Source: Salinicola aestuarinus (GTDB lineage: Bacteria; Pseudomonadota; Gammaproteobacteria; Pseudomonadales; Halomonadaceae). From it: a DNA stretch of 64,000 nucleotides. The notes beneath the pieces were generated by a model. It saw only the letters and a program-made list of their open reading frames with translations, did no database searches and had not been told where the DNA came from. A program made the position numbers and the translations under genes. Shown in pieces: positions 44,299-52,633 of the stretch. Position 1 is the stretch's first letter. Every line of letters starts with the position of its first letter. The DNA lies in contig NZ_PZJP01000007.1 in assembly GCF_003206645.1 (NCBI RefSeq), positions 1 through 64,000 on the forward strand, in the 5' to 3' direction.

Positions 44299-44931
44299 TT
44301 AATTTCTGTTTTTCAGCACCTTCGCAAGCATAACGACGCCAACTGTATTACTCGCCTCGGAGCCACCCCGTGCCTCCGACGGGAAGGTCCAGGTCATGAG
44401 GTCACAGCCCAGCTCGCTCTGTACTTCCTTGAGACGTGCCATCACATCGTGAAGCTCTCTATCTGTCGCTTTCTCGCTGGACGGGTTCCGGATAGACAGG
44501 AACAGCAAGCCGACGTTTTTCACGTCGGATGCCTCCCCGGCGGTGCTCTGGCTGTCATGCATGGCCTTGTTGATCAGTGGAGCAATTATCTCGACCAGAG
44601 ACATTAAACGCGGCTGCAACACAGCGTGCTTAGCCTCGACGTAATAGTTCTTCCGGCTGGTCTCGTTGCATAGCCACAGGTCGCATCGGCCCGTGTGCTG
44701 CGATTCCTCGCGCTGTTTAACGTGCTTGAACTCTTCCAGCCCGATAAAACCGCTCCGCCATGCCGCGGCGGACCACAGCCCCAGGCAAGGGCGCTCGCCG
44801 TAATCGAAGGCGTTTTCCTCTCCCTCGTGAACGCGCGCATAGCGATTGACCATCATCCGCCACTCTTCGGAAATGCCGACCCACTCATTGAGCGCGCCGT
44901 CTTTAGGGATAACCCCGTTGATGCTCGACAT
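44299..44931 (-). CDS. PD-(D/E)XK nuclease-like protein
   Basis: 210 residues from ATG 44929-44931 with AGGGA upstream; an upstream extension to 45078 crosses the LexA box and was rejected. The core has GRCDLWLCNE then NYYVEAKHAV: Asp84, Glu99 and Lys101 form a D-x14-E-x-K pattern typical of the PD-(D/E)XK nuclease fold. Later strands (VGLLFLSIRNP, DLMTWTFPS) fit the same fold. It is convergent with the two-gene unit and divergent from the S24-like gene. It might be a restriction-type nuclease, an exclusion factor or a Holliday-type resolvase. Confidence 0.72.
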   Translation of the reverse strand: MSSINGVIPKDGALNEWVGISEEWRMMVNRYARVHEGEENAFDYGERPCLGLWSAAAWRSGFIGLEEFKHVKQREESQHTGRCDLWLCNETSRKNYYVEAKHAVLQPRLMSLVEIIAPLINKAMHDSQSTAGEASDVKNVGLLFLSIRNPSSEKATDRELHDVMARLKEVQSELGCDLMTWTFPSEARGGSEASNTVGVVMLAKVLKNRN

Positions 44932-45027
44932 GCTCACTGGTCCCTGCCTTTGAAGTTTGCCGCCAAGCGTATCAGATCGAAAGGTAAGGTCGGGTGGGTA
45001 GGCGCTGGGTATCGCCACATTGCCAAA

Positions 45028-45047
45028 TACTGTAAATGCGTACAGTA
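45028..45047. promoter_or_regulatory. LexA box (SOS operator) shared by two divergent genes
   Basis: TACTGTAAATGCGTACAGTA matches the gammaproteobacterial LexA consensus CTGT-N8-ACAG, with perfect flanking TA pairs. It is about 97 nt upstream of both the nuclease-like gene (-) and the S24-like gene (+), so either or both may be induced by DNA damage. Confidence 0.82.
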
Positions 45048-45143
45048 TTGAGGCAGTCGCTTGGACGCCGGATGCCACCGGCGAGCCGCCAAAGAGTGGC
45101 CGGTCCGGGTGCTTAACAACATGGTGCGGGGAACGGGGTTCTC

Positions 45144-45494
45144 ATGCAGGTGCAATATCTTGGGCCCTTGATGCTGGGGCTGGGCCATCCGGCGCTGACC
45201 GGCTATGACCTTAAGAGCTTTTCACCGAGCTGTTTCGCGGTGGAGATTGGCGAGCAGGCTGGCCTCGACGGGCCGCTGATCGAGGGTGATGTATTGATCG
45301 CCGACGAGGATCGGATGGCCGGCAACGATGATCTCGTGATCGCGAAGCTGCCGGGCGAGCACCTCGTCGCCCGTACCTGGCGCATCGGCGGCCGCGTGCG
45401 GCTGATACCGCTGCACGGCCGCGAGTCGGTATTCGCGCGGGACGACATGCTGCTGGGCGTGGTGGTCAGCCAAGCACGGCGGTATGTGGTGTGA
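45144..45494 (+). CDS. Degenerate S24/UmuD-like protein
   Basis: 116 residues, ATG 45144. The second half follows the S24 peptidase fold: IEGDVLIADEDRMAGNDDLVIAKLPGE, then VARTWRIGGRVRLIPLHG and LLGVVVSQARRYVV. The catalytic Ser (normally SM) and Lys are not at their positions (GPLIEGD, VARTWR), so it is probably not a protease. Such shortened S24 proteins can work as regulators. With an SOS box upstream it could be an induction factor, comparable in role to Tum of phage 186; this is inference. Confidence 0.72.
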   Translation: MQVQYLGPLMLGLGHPALTGYDLKSFSPSCFAVEIGEQAGLDGPLIEGDVLIADEDRMAGNDDLVIAKLPGEHLVARTWRIGGRVRLIPLHGRESVFARDDMLLGVVVSQARRYVV

Positions 45495-45554
45495 GGTAGG
45501 GCTAAAGCCTGCCGGCCTGCAGTCGATCAATTGGGTGTGCGTATTATCTTTCTC

Positions 45555-45582
45555 GCCCCGGCCCAACGGCCGGGGCTTTTTT
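45555..45582. terminator. Bidirectional rho-independent terminator
   Basis: Stem GCCCCGGCC / GGCCGGGGC with a CAAC-type loop and six T on the plus strand. It separates the S24-like gene from the convergent endonuclease I gene. Confidence 0.85.
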
Positions 45583-45590
45583 GTGTCTGG

Positions 45591-46466
45591 TCATCGGCAG
45601 ACCGATTCGCACGGCGTGCCGTCGTTGTCGCCGTCTAGCCGACCATTGCCGCACTGCTCAAGGTGAAACCGCGCCTCAGCGCATGACCGCATCTGCCCGC
45701 AGGTCTTCCGCGTCGCGCAGCTGAAACCGTCGTCGTTCGCTGACTGAAGTGGCTCCGGGCGCGGGGACTCGGCCACCTGTTGGATCGTCGGCGCTGTCTC
45801 GTCGACGTAGGGGTTGGCGCTGCCCTGAATCGCGGCGATACGCCGGTTGCGTTCCCGCTCCCAGTCGCTTACCGGGTCGGCGTTGGCCCATGCGTTGAAA
45901 AGCTGCTGTTGCTGCCGACTGATCTGGATGCCGTAGGTATCGCGCATGTACCAGTAGGTGCGCGCGACATCGCCCCGGACGTCGGCCGGGGGCTCGAAGG
46001 TGCGTTCGGGGAAACTAACCTTGGCCTGGCAATGACCGTATTGGTAGGCGTCGCCGCCGGCGATCATCCCGTAACGCATGTTGGAACGGTCACCGTTCAC
46101 CTCACCGACCGACGGCACGAGATTCATCAGATCCGCCTCGGCCTTCCGAAACACGGGGTCATTGGCCCGACAATTGCGCCGGCCGCCGTCTTGCCAGCAC
46201 TGGCGCTGCCGGCCGAAATCATAGGCGGGCATGACGTGCTCCCACTCGATCCGCGCGGCGCGCTTGGGCTGTTTGCGGATCTCGTAGCCGCAGCTCGCGA
46301 GATCCGGCCCCGCGTCGAAGTCGAAATCGCAGCCGCAGTAGAAGGTCTGGTCCTGGTCGTAGTAGACCTCGCTCTCGGCTATCCGCTTGGCGGCGGAAAA
46401 CGAGCTGGGTGGTGCCGCGAAGGCGGGCAGGACGGTGAGAACAAGTAGGATGAGAAAGACGCGCAT
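45591..46466 (-). CDS. Secreted endonuclease I with C-terminal excalibur-type domain
   Basis: 291 residues from ATG 46464-46466. A signal peptide (MRVFLILLVLTVLPAFAAP) directs it to the periplasm. The endonuclease I domain is seen in WEHVMPAYDFGRQRQCW, DLMNLVPSVGEVNGDRSNMRY and MRDTYGI, with the catalytic His in EHVMP. The C-terminal 60 residues contain four Cys and LDGDNDGTPCESVC, the Ca-binding excalibur type. It cleaves DNA outside the cytoplasm. In a prophage it could attack incoming DNA or scavenge DNA after lysis. It lies behind the late-gene D region on the same strand. Confidence 0.88.
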   Translation of the reverse strand: MRVFLILLVLTVLPAFAAPPSSFSAAKRIAESEVYYDQDQTFYCGCDFDFDAGPDLASCGYEIRKQPKRAARIEWEHVMPAYDFGRQRQCWQDGGRRNCRANDPVFRKAEADLMNLVPSVGEVNGDRSNMRYGMIAGGDAYQYGHCQAKVSFPERTFEPPADVRGDVARTYWYMRDTYGIQISRQQQQLFNAWANADPVSDWERERNRRIAAIQGSANPYVDETAPTIQQVAESPRPEPLQSANDDGFSCATRKTCGQMRSCAEARFHLEQCGNGRLDGDNDGTPCESVCR

Positions 46467-46620
46467 TCTGGGGCTCCGGATTCTGGAGCGTGGATTGTAG
46501 TGTTTTGACCTGTATCCGGGAGTCAAAAAAAGCTACCAAAAGCCCCGTTAACGCCAGCCTATGATTGACCAGTACATGGCAGAAAGTCGCTCGTTCATGG
46601 GCTGCCAATGAGGAGGTGAC

Positions 46621-47076
46621 ATGGAAATATCGTTATCCAAATTCATTGAAAGCGTGAAAGCAGAGCTCAAAGGAGCGCAATCCGACGAGGAGCCGTTCTA
46701 TGAACTGACCGAGGTCGAACTGGAAGTTGCTTTTGCAATGACGAGTGAAGCGGGGGGCGGGTTCAAGTTTGTCGTTTTCGATTTAGGGGGAAAGGCTTCC
46801 GAGACCGCAACCCATCGTGTGCGGCTGAAATTGGAACCACTGCCGGTGCCAACGCCCGATGAACCGCCGGATAGCCCTTCACCTCGCTCAGATCATCTAC
46901 GAAGGCGGATGAGCGAGAGGCGGCTACTAAGGGGCGAGGCTGCGGTTTTCGCCGGTCGGGGTTACGGCATTGATGAAGCAAGACGGCCGCGTTTAGAAGA
47001 GATGGAGGAACAGCTTAAGGAACTAGAGAGACAAGTGAAGAAGCGCCCCTCTCGGCCAAGATACAGGCGCAGATAG
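46621..47076 (+). CDS. Trypsin-co-occurring domain (trypco2) protein
   Basis: 151 residues, ATG 46621, GGAGGTG upstream. The first about 80 residues (ISLSKFIESVKAELKGAQ, YELTEVELEVAFAMT, ATHRVRLKLEP) match my memory of the trypco2 domain, which in comparative studies (Aravind and co-workers) is linked to trypsin-like proteases in bacterial conflict systems. The rest is Pro-rich then a basic coiled-coil tail. No protease is adjacent. It is on the strand opposite to the late genes, as morons usually are. Confidence 0.72.
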   Translation: MEISLSKFIESVKAELKGAQSDEEPFYELTEVELEVAFAMTSEAGGGFKFVVFDLGGKASETATHRVRLKLEPLPVPTPDEPPDSPSPRSDHLRRRMSERRLLRGEAAVFAGRGYGIDEARRPRLEEMEEQLKELERQVKKRPSRPRYRRR

Positions 47077-47146
47077 TATCAAATGATTCGCGAGGGGAGG
47101 TTTAGTCTGTGGTCATACTCGGCTTATCCCCGCCGACCGATTTTGA

Positions 47147-48142
47147 TCATTGGTTTTTTAGCTCACACCGCACTCGCGTGACGTATCCCGAGTCATCCAG
47201 CGTGTCCTCTACCTCGGTGACGATCCAGCCGGCACCGTCGATCTCCGGCTTCCAGCCGCTGAGCGTGATCGGCGTTTCGGGCGCGAGATCGGCGCGACCA
47301 TGCGCGAGGTTCAGTTCGAACGTGGCCTCGCCGCGACGGATGCGGCGCCATCCCGACCGGGCCGCTTCCAGCGCATCCGCTTCGGTGGCGTAGGTGGCGC
47401 GCAGATCCTTGAGCTTGTCGTCGGTGCCGGCGATGACCGGCTGGCGCTCGGCGCCGTCGGTGTCGTTCCAGTAGGCGCGTACGCCGGTGTAGCTGTCGCG
47501 ATCGGTGCGGCTGTAGCGGTGCCGGTCGCCGTCGCGGCGGGTGAGGGTCACGCTGGGTAGGGCGAGGCCGCTGGCCGTCAGGGCTTCGCCGGCGAGGGTG
47601 AACAGCATCCGTTCGGACTTCACGGCGGCGATGGCGTCGAACCGCTCGCCGAGGCGCGTCAGAAAATTGAGGTCCGACTCGTCGGTCTGATCGATGTGGC
47701 CAACACGGATGCCGCCGAGCGTTTCACCTATGATGGGTTCCAGCGCGTGGCGGCCGGCGATGGTCCGGACGATCTCGGCGAGGGTGACGTCGTGCCAGGA
47801 CTGGCTGCGCTTGCCGGGCAGTAGCTTTCGCATGTCGGCGGCGCGGGCGCGGAGGGTGAGCCTGTCGGGTGCGCCGCTGTGCTCGACCTCGTCGACGACG
47901 AACACGCCGCGGTCGATGAGGCCCTCGTCCGTCCAGCCGATGGCGACGTTCAGTGAGGCGCCGCCGGGCGGGATGGCGAGCTGGCCATCGTGGTCGGCCA
48001 GGGTCAGGTCGAGCTGATCTGCCTCGCCGCCGCGCTGGCTGGTAACGCGCAGCGTGACCAGTCGCCCATTGATGCGCGGGGTGATGTCCTCGCCGGCGAG
48101 GGTGATGCGATAGCCGGGGCGGTGGTAGGGCGCCGGGGTCAT
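47147..48142 (-). CDS. D: Phage late control protein D (tail hub)
   Basis: 331 residues, homologous to P2 gpD, the tail-hub protein at the end of the tail tube that connects to gpV. ITLAGEDITPRINGRLVTLRV is the typical N-terminus; VFVVDEVEHSGAPDRL and later LRATYATEADALEAARSGW are also characteristic. It overlaps U by 4 nt and ends the late operon, as in P2. Confidence 0.93.
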   Translation of the reverse strand: MTPAPYHRPGYRITLAGEDITPRINGRLVTLRVTSQRGGEADQLDLTLADHDGQLAIPPGGASLNVAIGWTDEGLIDRGVFVVDEVEHSGAPDRLTLRARAADMRKLLPGKRSQSWHDVTLAEIVRTIAGRHALEPIIGETLGGIRVGHIDQTDESDLNFLTRLGERFDAIAAVKSERMLFTLAGEALTASGLALPSVTLTRRDGDRHRYSRTDRDSYTGVRAYWNDTDGAERQPVIAGTDDKLKDLRATYATEADALEAARSGWRRIRRGEATFELNLAHGRADLAPETPITLSGWKPEIDGAGWIVTEVEDTLDDSGYVTRVRCELKNQ

Positions 48143-48588
48143 GCGTAGGCACCCCGTAGCAACGCTCGGGAGTAGAGCGTGATGTCGCCCAGCATCTCGC
48201 TCGTCGGATTCGGGTCGTCGACGTGCTCGAGCGTCATGGAGAACTCGATCTTCGCCGCGGCGCCGTCGTGAAACAGCGTGCTCGAGGTCTCATCGATACC
48301 GGTCACGACCCACAGGCCGAACTGCCGGCCGCTGCCTTCGACCAGCGGCCACGCCTTGCCCTTGTCCGCCATGTCGCGGATCTCGTCCAGCGATGCGCGC
48401 CCGCCGGTGAACTCGGGGTAGAGCGTCCCCGTCAGTGTGATGGTATCCGCTCCCGCGCCGAGGAACTGATACGCCGGACGCTCGCCCACGCGAGACTGCG
48501 ACGCGTGGCGCCATTCCGTGCGGCGCTGGAGTTGCTGGTAAGGTACGGATCGCGTTTCGAACACGAACATTCCAAGGGCCATGAGCAT
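48139..48588 (-). CDS. U: Phage tail protein U (tail terminator)
   Basis: 149 residues from ATG 48586-48588 with GGAGG 9 nt upstream; the frame could extend to 48657 without support. P2 gpU caps the tail tube. LGMFVFETRSVPYQQLQRRTEW and IEFSMTLEHVDD are family features. It is 4 nt overlapped with D. A plus-strand moron begins at its start. Confidence 0.92.
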   Translation of the reverse strand: MLMALGMFVFETRSVPYQQLQRRTEWRHASQSRVGERPAYQFLGAGADTITLTGTLYPEFTGGRASLDEIRDMADKGKAWPLVEGSGRQFGLWVVTGIDETSSTLFHDGAAAKIEFSMTLEHVDDPNPTSEMLGDITLYSRALLRGAYA

Positions 48589-49201
48589 GAAAACTAACCT
48601 CCAAAGGGCGCGAGAGAAAAAGTCCAACGCGATGCGTGATGCCAGTGAAATAACCATATTCGTATTTTCAGGGTGTATGCAATTCTTGTTCGTTCTAGCA
48701 GTTCTCCCAGTTCTGCTAGGTGGGTTTAGTATCTACTTTACCCCGACGAACGTTGAGTTTTTTGGCGGTATAAAAAGTCTATCTGCGTTCGCCTACGCGG
48801 GGTTTGCCGTTCTAGTTCTAAACAAATGGAGTGAAGAGAAGTCCTTATCTCGACCAGTCAATCTCGCCTATTTCCACACTTTCATCTTGGTCACATCTGC
48901 GCTTTATCTTGGTTTGATTCCGGATGACATCAATGTTCCGAGCGACAGTTTCATCGGCCAGTCGTTTGTCTATATCCCAGTGATGGGAGCGCTGGTTTCT
49001 CCGGCATGTGTTTTCATCAACTTGCTTTGGGGGGTCGCGAAGCGGCGAGCCTTGGACTCTGACTCTGAGCTCACTCCGAGTCCCACATCGAAGACCGATG
49101 ACGAGCCGACTGCTCACGCCGCGCCTCCTCAAGCGCCCGCTGGACCTCGCGAGCAACGTGTCGAGCCAACGCTGTCTCATCCATCCCCGGAGCGGCACTG
49201 A
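48581..49201 (+). CDS. Multi-spanning membrane protein moron opposite tail genes
   Basis: 206 residues, ATG 48581 with AAGGG upstream. About four membrane helices: 25-50, 67-83, 96-112 and 128-150, then a polar, Pro-rich tail. The last 131 nt overlap the 3' end of the tape-measure gene in antisense. The 48600-49050 part is AT-richer. It opposes the late operon between T and U, where P2 has no gene, so it is a lysogenic-conversion candidate such as superinfection exclusion. Not recognised by family. Confidence 0.72.
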   Translation: MSMKTNLQRAREKKSNAMRDASEITIFVFSGCMQFLFVLAVLPVLLGGFSIYFTPTNVEFFGGIKSLSAFAYAGFAVLVLNKWSEEKSLSRPVNLAYFHTFILVTSALYLGLIPDDINVPSDSFIGQSFVYIPVMGALVSPACVFINLLWGVAKRRALDSDSELTPSPTSKTDDEPTAHAAPPQAPAGPREQRVEPTLSHPSPERH

Positions 49202-51971
49202 CATTGATATCGCCGAGCTGGATGCTGTTGTCGTTCACCTGCTGGCCACCGCCGGCCTGAATCGGTGGCCGGGTGTCGAACTGGATCGGTTCGCCGCCGG
49301 TGTCGATGCTCGGCATGTCGAACGGTGCGACGCTGGCCTGAATGGCGGGTAGTACTGGTAGCTGTGGCCGCTCGACGCTCGCGTGGATGCCCGGCAGCTC
49401 CGGCACCTGCGGCGTCGGAATTTCGGGCGTGGCAGTGGCGGGTAACGTCATCGCGCCGAGGGCGATACCGGCGCCGGCCTGGCTGACGCGCTTGGCAATC
49501 TCGGCAATGCGCTTCACGGGTTCGTCGCGTTGCCGCTCGAGGCCGACGTTCAGGCCGTCGACGGTGTAGCCACCAAAAGCGGTGAAGACACGCGACGGGC
49601 TGTTGATGCCGAGCTTGTCGGCGAACCAGCCTTTTACGTCGTCGGCGATGCCGACGACCTTGTCTCTTAGTGCGGCGATCTTGCCGCTGAGGCCGCTGAT
49701 CAGCCCTTCCACCGTCCAGCTACCGAACTCGGCGAAGACTCGGGAGGGCGAGTTGATGCCGAGCACGTCGGCGAACCAGCCTTTCACGCTGCTGGCCATA
49801 TCGACGACCTTGTCCCGCAGCGCTGAGAGCTTGCCGGTCAGGCCGCCGATCAGCCCATCGACGATGAAGCCGCCGAGCGACTGGAAGCGCTCGGGCACTT
49901 CGACACCGAGCTTGCCCAGCGCGGCGGTGATCCCCTTCCAGAGTAGGCCGAAGGGCGACCAGTTCATGAGTAAGCGCGCGACGCCGCCCAGCCCTCCGTC
50001 GAACGCGGCTTTCACGTCGGCCCAGCGCTGGGCGAACCACTCGCTGATGGCGCCCCAGTTGCGATAGATGAGGTAGACGGCGCCGGCGATGGCGGCGACG
50101 GCGAGGCCGATCGGGTTCATCAGAAATGCCCGCCCAACGATGGCGATGAGCCGGCCAATCCACGTCAGCGCCGAGCCCAGCGCGGGGAGGATCCGGCTGG
50201 TGAGCCGGAACACTTTGCCGCCGAAGCCGCCGGTCTGAACGCCCAGCATGGCGAGCCCGTAGCGCACGGTGACGATCGGGCCGAGGATCGACGCCAGCAT
50301 GATGGTGAATGCGCCGCCGACGGCGACGAGGGCGGCAAGACCCGCTGCCGCTTTCGCAATGCCGCCGGCCAGCTCCGGGTTCTGCTTGATCCAGTCGCCC
50401 ACGCCGCGGGTGATGGTGGTCACGGACTGGATGAGGTCGCGTAGAGGCCCGTCGTTCGTATCCGTGATCGAGATCCCGACCTCTTCCCAGGCCGAGCGCA
50501 GCGACTTGAGATCGCCGCCGATGTTGTCGGCCATGGTCTCGGCCATACGGTCGTTCTCGCCGCTGGCGACGCGCAGCTTCTCGATCAGCTCGTCCAGCGC
50601 GCCAGTACTCATCTGGCTGACGAGCTCGGCCATGCCGCTGCCCGCTTCGGCGCCGAAGATCTGCTGGAGCGCCTGCTTGCGATCGGCGTTGCCGAGATCC
50701 TTCGTCGCGGCATTGATGTCGCGCAGGATGTCGGGCATATCCCGCATCTGGCCGTCGGCGTTGGAGACCTGGATGCCGAGTTGCTCGATGACGCCGGCGG
50801 CTTCACGCGACGGGTCGGTGAGGCGGTTCATCATGCCGCGCAGCGTGGTGCCGGCCTGACTGCCCTGGATGCCGATGTTGCCCAGCATGCCGGCCATCGC
50901 AGTGGCCTGCTCGAGTGTGAGGTCGAGATCCTCTGCGCCGCCGAGATACTTGACGGTTTCGCCCAGCTTCTCGAGATCGACGTTCGCGCGGCTGGCCGTC
51001 GCCGAGAGGATGTCGGCAACGCGCCCCATGGCGCCGTCCTGTTCCAGGTCGATCTTGAAGGTGCCGGCAATGTTGCTGGCGATGTCGGCGGTACGGCCCA
51101 GCTCGGTGTTGTTGGCAATCGCGAGGTTGAGCACGTCGCCCATCGACGAGCGGATCGCGTCGGCGCTCATGCCCGCGCGCAGCAAAAACTCCTGCCCGGC
51201 GCCGACCTCGCTTGCCGAGAATGCGGTCGACGAGCCGAGATCGCGTGACTGCTCCTTGAGCGCCTGGAATCGCTCGTCATCGGCGTCGAAGCGCCCCACG
51301 GCTTGTACGGCGCTCATTTGCTCGCCGTACGCCACACCGGGCGCGAGCATGCGGGCGCCGCCGTAGAGGGCCGCGCCGCCGGTGGCCAGCCCGGTCATCC
51401 CCGCGCCGCGGATGGCGTTGGTGCGACCGATACCGCGGTGAAACTGATCCGACGCCTGCTGCGCCCGGCGCTGGGCATCCGCGAGGCTGCGGAGGCGCTG
51501 GCGCTGCTGATCGATGTCGCTCGTGGTATTGCGGATCTTGCGGCCGAGATCGCGCTCCGCGTCCGACAGCTTGCCAGTCATGCCGTGGGTCTCGCGCAGG
51601 CCCTGGCGCAGCCGGCGCGACTTGTCCGTCTGATCGGTGTAGCGGCGTGAGAGTTCGCGGGCCTTGCGAATCGCGGCGTCGCGCTCGCGATTGAGGGCGG
51701 AAGTGTCGTCTTCGGTGGTGCGCAGTTGCCGGGAGAGCTGTTTGACGCGGTCACGCTGTTGGCGCAGGGCGTCGCCGCTTTCGGACGCCTGGCGCTTCAT
51801 CGCCTTGAACGCCGTCAGGTCCTTCTGGGCGCGCTCGAGGTTGCGCAGCTGGTCGCGGCTGGCCTTGAGTGCCTTGGCCGTCTCGCCACTGCCTTCGGCG
51901 ATCTTCTTCAGCGGCCGGGTGGCGTTATTGACGGCGTCGAGGACGACCTGGAGTTTGAGATCGCGCGCCAT
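49071..51971 (-). CDS. T: Tail tape measure protein T
   Basis: 966 residues, similar in type to P2 gpT (815). It sets tail length and is part of the DNA ejection path. The N-terminal 200 residues are coiled coil (from LRNLERAQKDLTAFK to LADAQRRAQQAS). A TP901-type tape-measure core follows (GAGQEFLLRAGM, LGNIGIQGSQAGTTLRGMMNRL), then a membrane-like segment around 545-620 and two copies of a GWFADxLGINSPSRVF unit near 715-790. The 3' end overlaps a plus-strand moron. Confidence 0.93.
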   Translation of the reverse strand: MARDLKLQVVLDAVNNATRPLKKIAEGSGETAKALKASRDQLRNLERAQKDLTAFKAMKRQASESGDALRQQRDRVKQLSRQLRTTEDDTSALNRERDAAIRKARELSRRYTDQTDKSRRLRQGLRETHGMTGKLSDAERDLGRKIRNTTSDIDQQRQRLRSLADAQRRAQQASDQFHRGIGRTNAIRGAGMTGLATGGAALYGGARMLAPGVAYGEQMSAVQAVGRFDADDERFQALKEQSRDLGSSTAFSASEVGAGQEFLLRAGMSADAIRSSMGDVLNLAIANNTELGRTADIASNIAGTFKIDLEQDGAMGRVADILSATASRANVDLEKLGETVKYLGGAEDLDLTLEQATAMAGMLGNIGIQGSQAGTTLRGMMNRLTDPSREAAGVIEQLGIQVSNADGQMRDMPDILRDINAATKDLGNADRKQALQQIFGAEAGSGMAELVSQMSTGALDELIEKLRVASGENDRMAETMADNIGGDLKSLRSAWEEVGISITDTNDGPLRDLIQSVTTITRGVGDWIKQNPELAGGIAKAAAGLAALVAVGGAFTIMLASILGPIVTVRYGLAMLGVQTGGFGGKVFRLTSRILPALGSALTWIGRLIAIVGRAFLMNPIGLAVAAIAGAVYLIYRNWGAISEWFAQRWADVKAAFDGGLGGVARLLMNWSPFGLLWKGITAALGKLGVEVPERFQSLGGFIVDGLIGGLTGKLSALRDKVVDMASSVKGWFADVLGINSPSRVFAEFGSWTVEGLISGLSGKIAALRDKVVGIADDVKGWFADKLGINSPSRVFTAFGGYTVDGLNVGLERQRDEPVKRIAEIAKRVSQAGAGIALGAMTLPATATPEIPTPQVPELPGIHASVERPQLPVLPAIQASVAPFDMPSIDTGGEPIQFDTRPPIQAGGGQQVNDNSIQLGDINVSAAPGMDETALARHVAREVQRALEEARREQSARHRSSMWDSE

Positions 51972-52038
51972 TCAGCGGGCTCCCGAGCCGATTCTGGTAA
52001 GGTCCGGGCTTTGCAATGTATCGGCACGGGGCGAGGGC

Positions 52039-52299
52039 ATGGGCTGGATCCGGAACGGTTGGCGACGATTGGTTGTTGGCGTGCGGCGGCTGAAAAAACG
52101 GCATTGGGATGAAGAATTCCGCGACTTTCCCAGTCCTCTAGTCTTTGGCGTCTACAGACACGCTCCACCATTTCGACGGTTCTGTCGCTGGATTGGGGAC
52201 CGCTTCGGATCGTTGCTTAGAAAAGGCCTGTGGCCGCTAGTGTTCGCTGTCATCGCCGGCCTGCTGACGGCGTTGTTGGCTAAATGGTTGGGTCTGTAG
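52039..52299 (+). CDS. Small membrane protein opposite E/T region
   Basis: 86 residues, ATG 52039 with GGCGAGGG upstream. A basic N-terminal two-thirds (WRRLVVGVRRLKKRHW) is followed by one membrane helix near the end (LWPLVFAVIAGLLTALLAKW). It overlaps the minus-strand small tail gene by 63 nt. A further possible moron; moderate support only. Confidence 0.5.
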   Translation: MGWIRNGWRRLVVGVRRLKKRHWDEEFRDFPSPLVFGVYRHAPPFRRFCRWIGDRFGSLLRKGLWPLVFAVIAGLLTALLAKWLGL

Positions 52300-52458
52300 T
52301 CGATAGTTCTGTCGCAGTGCCGTAGCCATCCGTTCCAGATAGTCGGCGGACTCGGCGGGTGTCATGTCCGGCGAGAGGAAGACTTGGGGCATGTCCGCCA
52401 CGCGCAGCAGATCGAGCTGGGCACTTTGTTTCTGGGTCAGCCAGCGGCGTCTGATCAT
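52237..52458 (-). CDS. Small tail-region protein of unknown function
   Basis: 73 residues from ATG 52456-52458 with GGAGAAAG upstream, directly after the GpE' stop (4-nt overlap). IRRRWLTQKQSAQLDLLRVADMPQV and PAESADYLERMATALR suggest a helical protein. P2 has no counterpart here except the T start, so it may be a phage-specific tail chaperone. Confidence 0.6.
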   Translation of the reverse strand: MIRRRWLTQKQSAQLDLLRVADMPQVFLSPDMTPAESADYLERMATALRQNYRLQTQPFSQQRRQQAGDDSEH

Positions 52459-52607
52459 CGCTTTCTCCTTCCTTGCCCCTGAGCGTGACTCGACTCTGGG
52501 GATTCGCTGCGTTTGCGGGCGCGATCGCGCCATTCCATCAGTTCGCGCAGGGAGAATTCGGCGCAGTCGGCGGGGGTCCAGTGGAACACGATGGCGAGAT
52601 CCGCCAT
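52455..52607 (-). CDS. GpE' tail protein (C-terminal part of the E/E' frameshift product)
   Basis: 50 residues from ATG 52605-52607: MADLAIVFHWTPADCAEF... and LRELMEWRDRAR are the P2 GpE-type motif. In P2-like phages this region is joined to gpE by a -1 frameshift, and here the frame is open back through the slippery site at 52667-52673, giving a product read from 52951 to 52455. Separate translation is also possible. It acts as a tail assembly chaperone with T. Confidence 0.85.
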   Translation of the reverse strand: MADLAIVFHWTPADCAEFSLRELMEWRDRARKRSESPESSHAQGQGRRKR

Positions 52608-52633
52608 CGCGTCTTCGACGTTACCGGGCAGGC

